From NCBI GenBank assembly GCA_014706295.1, contig JACSVZ010000014.1, positions 73,380,435-73,444,434 on the forward strand: a stretch of 64,000 nt of DNA, given 5' to 3'. The number at the start of each line of letters is the position of its first letter. Within the stretch, counting starts at the first letter, position 1. The position numbers were made by a program, and so were the translations under genes. The stretch is from Lycocorax pyrrhopterus obiensis (taxonomy: Eukaryota > Chordata > Aves > Passeriformes > Paradisaeidae). This document shows, one piece after another, positions 58,540 through 64,000 of this stretch. The notes beneath the pieces are model-generated. The model had not been told where the DNA came from. It saw nothing but the letters and a program-made list of their open reading frames with translations, and did no database searches.

Positions 58540-59000
58540 CATGGCAGGGACACCTCCCACTGTCCCAGGCTGCTCCAAGCCCCAATGTCCAGCCTGGCCT
58601 TGGGCACTGCCAGGGATCCAGGGGCAGCCACAGCTGCTCTGGGCACCCTGTGCCAGGGCCTGCCCACCCTCACAGGGAACAATTCCTTCCCAATATCCCA
58701 TCCATCCCTGCCCTCTGGCACTGGGAAGCCATTCCCTGTGTCCTGTCCCTCCAGCCCTTGGCAATTGTCTCTCTCCATCTTTCCTGCAGCTCCTTCAGGC
58801 CCTGCAAGGCCACAGTGAGGTCACCCCAGAGCTTCTCCTCTCCAGGCTGAACAACCCCAGCTCTCCCAGCCTTTCCTCCCAGCAGAGCTGCTCCATCCCT
58901 CTGACCATCCTGGTGCCTCCTCTGGCCTGGCTCCAGCAGCTCCAGGCCCTCCCTGTGCTGGGACAGGGCTGGGGCAGCTCTGCAGGTGGGGTCTCAGCTG
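58540..59000 (-). mobile_element. CR1 LINE 3' part (-) upstream of ZCCHC9
   Basis: Antisense CR1: CCATGGCAGGGACACCTCCC...GGGAACAATTCCTTCCCAAT, then older-looking sequence to CTGGGACAGGGCTGGGG. Its core closely matches the copies at 27.6 and 62.2 kb. It starts about 285 bases upstream of the ZCCHC9 start codon. Confidence 0.88.
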
Positions 59001-62000
59001 AGGGGGACAGTGGGGAGTGTCCGGTGGGTGCGGGTGGCCGGAGCCCCGGCGGTGACCGGGTGAATCCCCGGGCCTGTGTTCTTGGAGGAGCTCACTCAGC
59101 AGCTTAAAGAAATGTTTAAGCCAAGTTAGGCTTTCCCCCCAAGTCATGCTTCTGCGTCTTGTGTTTTTAGCATTGCACTAGACCCCCATGATACTTGCTG
59201 ATTGATGCTATAAAGATATATGCATTATACATACACTATATAAAATATAAAAAGAATATTACATTTTTTCTAGTAGCTATCCCTAACACTTGAGTCTGCC
59301 TAGAGGAATTCGCGGATTTTGACGATTTTCCGGGGTTTTTGAGCCCACTAGAGGGAGGTGTGCACCAAGCGTGCTTTAAGCTGCACCGCTGCCAGCCAGA
59401 ACGGGCACGGGTTTAAGAAGTAGCGCTGACTGCAGATAAAAATAATTGATGAACGCCGTTTAAAAGCCAGGAAATAAAACCAGAAGGAATCAGTATGTCT
59501 TTTTAAAATTAAACACACCTCTTTTGCTGATGTAGTTACCGCTCAACCACAGCATGAGGTCCCAGTTGCTCCTGCAACTTGCTTTGGTTTCTGCTCTGAT
59601 GAAGTACTAAATGTGTGGTCCTTTGTTTTCCAGCCTGGAATTTTATGTGTATGTGTGTCTAGCCAGGATCAGCCACACTTAAGATCCAGCTTTGCAGGCA
59701 GTGGAAGAGGGTGTTTCACACCTTTCTGCTAAATCAGTAATACAGTATTTACCTCCAATATCACTTATTTGGCAGAGGCCATGCCTGTTTAAATTTGTGC
59801 TGGTTTGGGTTTGTTCCAGGTTGATGTTACGGGGCTGGGAACTCCCCTGTACCTGGGCACCAGGTGAGTTATGAACAAGACAGCAGCAGCTGTTATTATT
59901 ACAAATAATTGTAAAGTTTTTTGCTTTTATTTTTTTGCTTTTTTTTTCCTCATATTTTCCTAAGTAACAGCAAATTGTCTGTCCACAGCTCAGTGTTCAT
60001 GTGTTCATAATCCTCGTACCTCAAAAAGGAGGTTTTGTCTGCTGAAGGGGTTCCAGAAGCTTTGGTTGTACACACACACACAACTGATGTTACCTTTGTT
60101 CACTCTTCTTTGCCTGTATGGTTTGGGTGGTTAATACTACTTGGCAGAGTGTCAGGATGACATTTTCCTGGTTGTTTTAATTTGAATGTAAGCCTGGGGA
60201 GAGAAAGGAAAAACAGGCCCTGTTCCCTCTTAAATTCTGTTATGTCTGCAATATTCTGAGGCTTCTGTGCAGGTGGTTCACTTTGATTTATTCTCCATGC
60301 AATGAACGGATTGCTTAGCATTTATTGCTCTGCTTTCTTGTCAGTGTTACATAATTACCTATGTATATTTAATATTAAATATTTATGGATTTTGATTGCT
60401 ACAGCCCCTTCAGTCAGCATGCTCAGCTGACCACCACTGGATGTCATTTCCAGCAGGCTGTGTTGTTCATGGCTCTGAGGATATTCTTTCAGGATATTTA
60501 ACAAGTACTTAAAGAAGTTGATCAATCAACTTTTGTTGCTGGGTCAACTCAGATATTGAAAGGTTTATATGCAGGCAAGTGTTTAAGTGCCAGGATGATC
60601 TGAAGCCTTTGAAGGTTAAAGCCTGTGGTCAGTTATTTTATTTGTTTTACAGTGCAAAGCTGCTGTTTGTTATTCTGTATCAAAATGACATTCTGAGAAA
60701 CATGGCTCAAGTAGGAATGTTAGACATGCACTGTCAGGATAGCACAAGAACTTTCCCTGATTTTAGTTTTGATGGCTGCCTGTTAAACAGAAAACACTGT
60801 TTTCTCACAGGATGATGTAATTTTTGATTTTTTTCAGAAACATGCAGTGAGAAAATGAATTAAGTTAAACTTGATTTGCAGAGCATTTCACTTAAGCTTA
60901 TGTCTTCAGATCACAAAGTTGTAATTTCTAGGGTTGAAGGTATGAAAACGAATAAAGGAAGAGTGGGTTATCCTTGTGTTTGGATACAGTGGTCTTTTCT
61001 GTAGTATTGGCTGTAGTTTGAATAAAACTGCTGAATTTCACAGAGAAAAGGAGAAACAACAGGCTGAAACTGCAGGCAGCAGCAGAGGTGCAGATTCCTT
61101 GGGCAGAGGGATCAGCAAGGGAGAGTGGTCTAATTTTTTCAGTCTTACTAATTTCTTTGATTTCTTGTATTCCTTTCCATCAAGAAAAGGATAAATTCCT
61201 CATTTCTAAGGAGAAAAAAAAAAAAAGTAGAAATGGCAGTAGTTCATGCAGTAATGGCCAAGTACCAGGCAAATTATCATTAATTTCTAAGCCCAAATGC
61301 TGGTTCCTACAGCAGAGTACAAAACTGAAATGAGAGCTAAGACAGAGATTTTCATAAAATCATATACTGAAAACTTGGAGCATTTTCAAACCAGAATACA
61401 CATAAAATGAGCTGAAAATTAACTGGCATAATTTATCAACTTTTTTTTCCTCTCATATGGGCCCACCTGAGCTCCCTGAACAGTGGGTAGATGGAAAAAA
61501 TATTTTCATTACCCTTCTTTACTGATAGACTTATTATTGTAACATAACTGATCTTTTCTCATTAGGACCCCAGTCTTTTTCTATAATGATTTAGAGTGAA
61601 TTAAAATGTGATAACCATCAGCAGCAGAAGGCTGGGCAGTAGGTGACTCTGCCCTCTTGGAAGATTTGGCTTGGTAGGACTTCTGTACCATATGCAGTGC
61701 ATTTTGGTGTTTGCCACAGGCATTTTTGCAGCCAAAAGGAGTGACTGTTTAAGTATTTAATCTTTTAATTAAACCTGAGGTTGAAGGCAAACCGTAAGAG
61801 GCATTGCAGGAGAAAGATGAGCATGCAGGTCTTAAATTGCATTCCAGCGAATCTTATTAGTAAAGTAATTCTGCATATAAATATTAGCTGTAACTCATTC
61901 CTCATGTTATCTGCTCCCTTTTGGCTTTGATGTTTCCAGAGAAATGTTCTGTCAGGTCTGCTCAGGTGTGCATTGATCCTGTAGGAGTGACAGAGACGTG

Positions 62001-62089
62001 AACTTCTGGAGTCTGCTGTCAGGTTTTGTTAAGGCAGCCAAGGATTTCAGGTGAGAAGTGTCACAGTGAGATCAGTTACAACTGTTGTA
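59001..62089. other. Intergenic region beyond ZCCHC9
   Basis: No gene recognised. 59,290-59,480 has more CpG than its surroundings and a CTCF-like site. The rest is AT-rich, with a short CA repeat near 60,070 and poly-A/T runs. CKMT2, the expected next gene, was not detected. Confidence 0.65.
59345..59358 (+). promoter_or_regulatory. CTCF-like site CCACTAGAGGGAGG
   Basis: Matches the vertebrate CTCF core CCASYAGRKGGCRS at all but one position (A for C). It is about 1.1 kb upstream of the ZCCHC9 start. Confidence 0.4.
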
Positions 62090-62308
62090 GCTACAGACTT
62101 CACAGACCGGCTTGGGTTGGGAGGGACCCTAAAGCCCATCCAGTGCCACCCCTGCCATGGGCAGGGACACCTTCCACTGTCCCAGGCTGCTCCAAGCCCC
62201 AATGTCCAGCCTGGCCTTGGGCACTGCCAGGGATCCAGGGGCAGCCACAGCTGCTCTGGGCACCCTGTGCCAGGGCCTGCCCACCCTCACAGGGAACAAT
62301 TCCTTCAT
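62090..62308 (-). mobile_element. CR1 LINE 3' end (-)
   Basis: Antisense tail from CTTCACAGACCGGCTTGGG through CCCATCCAGTGCCACCCC to ACAGGGAACAATTCCTTC, 5'-truncated at the same motif where the 58.6 kb copy continues. Confidence 0.88.
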
Positions 62309-63369
62309 AATAGCTCGTCTACAGTGCCCATTTTCTCTTGTTTGGTAATGGCAAATTCCTGCCCAGTTCTCACCCTGCATGAACTTCTTAATGGAGGACA
62401 GGTTGGCTTTGATGGATTTGGGCTTTGATGCAGCTTGACCTGAGAGATTATTTCTGCTGATCCCTAGTTGCTTTGTCAAGAGCATTAGAGAAGTGCTTGA
62501 GGCATGGCACATAGCTCTTGGGGCACTTAATCAAATAAATTTCAAAGATTTATAGAGAATCAGCGTACAGAAATCCTCTATCAGGAAAGAGTTTTATTGG
62601 CAGAAAAGGGTCTCAGCAATGCAGTACTTGTGGCATGGGGATAATAAATATGAGGAACAAGACATAACGTTTTATGTCAAGAGTTAGTGCACTAACTCAG
62701 CTTTTGAACCTTTAATATTTTCTTATCGAGTCATTATCTGTGTGCTTTTCTTTCTTTGTTTGGGCACACAACCTCTCAGGTTGTTTATTTCCTTTGCAGC
62801 CATTCACCTGAACATATCCTCGGGTAGCAGTGCAGCCACTTTCCAGTTGCCTCTGGAGGCACTGGAGGGCGCAGTCCCTCCTCCCCATACCTCAGCCCCA
62901 GGATGGGCTACACTCGGAGAAGAACGTGCCCCAAGCAAACAGAAAACTGTCCTGAGGATTGTCATGAGGGAGTAGGACTGAGCAAAGTTGTCCTGCATAG
63001 ACTTAATAGGTATGTGACTGTCCAAGTTTAATTTAAAGTATTAATTACTGATGTGGAATGAAAAATGAAAATACACCATTCCTATGAAGCAGCTGAGTAG
63101 CTGTTGCTGGCCGTATAGAGGTCATGGAGAGAGAGAAAGATCACAGAAGTGGAAAATGTAGGTGACAAATAACAAGCCTTTGCAAAATAATCCATGAGGA
63201 GGAGTATTTTGGTTGTGAAGGGCATGCTCGAAAGCCAGCAATGCAGAGAATGCCACAGATGGAGCATAGCAGGGAGTAAGTCATACCAGGGTGTCCCTAT
63301 TTTTGTGCAGACTTAAAACACCCTGTCTGGCCAGAGCACAGGATGGCCAGGGCATTGCTCTGGGTTATT
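62309..63369. other. Intergenic, nothing recognised
   Basis: Unremarkable sequence between two CR1 segments; short open frames on both strands have no recognisable domain. Confidence 0.6.
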
Positions 63370-64000
63370 TGCCCATCTCAGGTATTTTGCAGTGATTGGT
63401 TCAGCCAGGGATCACACATTGGTGTAGGCTGGGGGTCTGAAGGTGTTCTGTCCCAAAACACCCACCCATCCCACCCCAGCCCCACGGCACGGCCTGTGTA
63501 GATCAGATTATTTAGAACCTTGTTCCCTGAGTTTTGGGTATCTCCAGGTCTGTTCCAACATTTGACCACCCTCATAGGGCAAAAGGCCTCCCTAGTAAGT
63601 AGCTGGAATTCCCGGTGTCCCATCCTGAGCCTGTTGCCTCCTGTCCTGTCACTCTGCACCTCCAAGGAGACTCTTGAGTCTGGTTTCCCCTGATACAGAC
63701 AGTGGTGGACATCACTAAGATATCCTCTTAGCCTTCTTCCAGGCTCTGCCTCTGCTGAACCCCTGAGGCTTCCGACAGCCCATGTCCACTGTGAAGTGCT
63801 CTCTGAGGAGCAGCCCTGCTCTCCAGCTGGGCAGCTGCTCCCTTTTATGTAGAACCAGCAGTGGACTGGCTGACTGAGTGATGCAGCTCATCCTCCAGGT
63901 GGTTGTTAAAGGCACTGAAACAGAGTCATCAGCTCCATACCAGCCCCTCAGGAACGCTGTTAGCAAACAGCAGCCGGCTACACATCGTGCTGCTGCCCAT
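63370..64000 (-). mobile_element. Old, diverged CR1 (-), runs off the window
   Basis: Antisense CR1 3'-region motifs with many changes: TCTGTTCCAACATTTGACCA, CCCTCATAGGGC, CCTGTCCTGTCACTCTGCAC, CTCATCCTCCAGGTGGTTG. It continues to the window end and is more diverged than the other copies. Confidence 0.7.

Noticed and set aside
57811..58764. 317-codon minus-strand frame overlapping ZCCHC9 exon 1
   Set aside because: It is a GC-rich shadow: it spans the CpG island and an antisense CR1, and is out of frame with the ZCCHC9 exon, whose family match is clear.
58005..58850. 281-codon plus-strand frame across the ZCCHC9 promoter
   Set aside because: Composition-driven open frame in CpG island plus CR1; no domain and opposite to the real exon.
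59100..64000. CKMT2 exons expected from the human gene order
   Set aside because: I looked for creatine kinase motifs on the minus strand and found none; the gene probably starts beyond the window.

Overview
This is vertebrate nuclear DNA, almost certainly from a bird. Short exons sit in long introns with GT-AG borders, two promoters are CpG-rich, and the dominant mobile elements are CR1 LINE 3' ends of avian type. The closely matching CR1 cores near 27.7, 58.6 and 62.2 kb resemble CR1 families common in songbirds, but I cannot name the species. Three genes are recognisable: SSBP2 (+), ACOT12 (+) and ZCCHC9 (-). This matches the human chromosome 5q14 order (SSBP2, ACOT12, ZCCHC9, then CKMT2), read in the opposite direction. 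No CKMT2 exon was found inside the window.

Layout. 1-12,627: the last eight coding exons of SSBP2, giving the Gly/Pro/Met-rich C-terminal half and the stop codon. 12,628 to about 28,200: SSBP2 3' UTR and gene desert, with several poly(A) signals (13.5, 14.4, 17.8 and 24.9 kb) and a perfect hairpin at 14.4 kb. 27.5-29.6 kb: CR1 copies and a C-rich minisatellite bracketing the ACOT12 CpG island. 28,351-50,898: fifteen ACOT12 coding exons that join into a 540-residue frame with two HotDog thioesterase domains and a START domain. 51.4-53.0 kb: a gene-free gap between two convergent genes. 53,830-58,256: five ZCCHC9 exons on the minus strand, giving a 233-residue protein with four CCHC zinc knuckles. 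58.3-64.0 kb: CpG promoter, three antisense CR1 segments, a CTCF-like site, and otherwise plain intergenic DNA.

The genes are physical neighbours and do not form a pathway. SSBP2 is a nuclear cofactor of LDB1/LIM-homeodomain complexes. ACOT12 is a cytosolic acetyl-CoA hydrolase. ZCCHC9 is a probable nuclear nucleic-acid-binding protein.

The most unusual observation is in ACOT12. Two exons (3 and 6, one in each HotDog domain) end in frame at a position followed by TT instead of GT. In both, the only adjacent GT lies one base upstream and would shift the frame into an early stop, and skipping either exon would also break the frame. The second HotDog helix also has Gln where human ACOT12, as I recall it, has Glu. 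ACOT12 may therefore be newly inactivated, use rare donors, or carry sequence errors here. No CRISPR array, operon, intact transposon or viral gene was seen. Comparisons with human proteins are from memory, not from a search.
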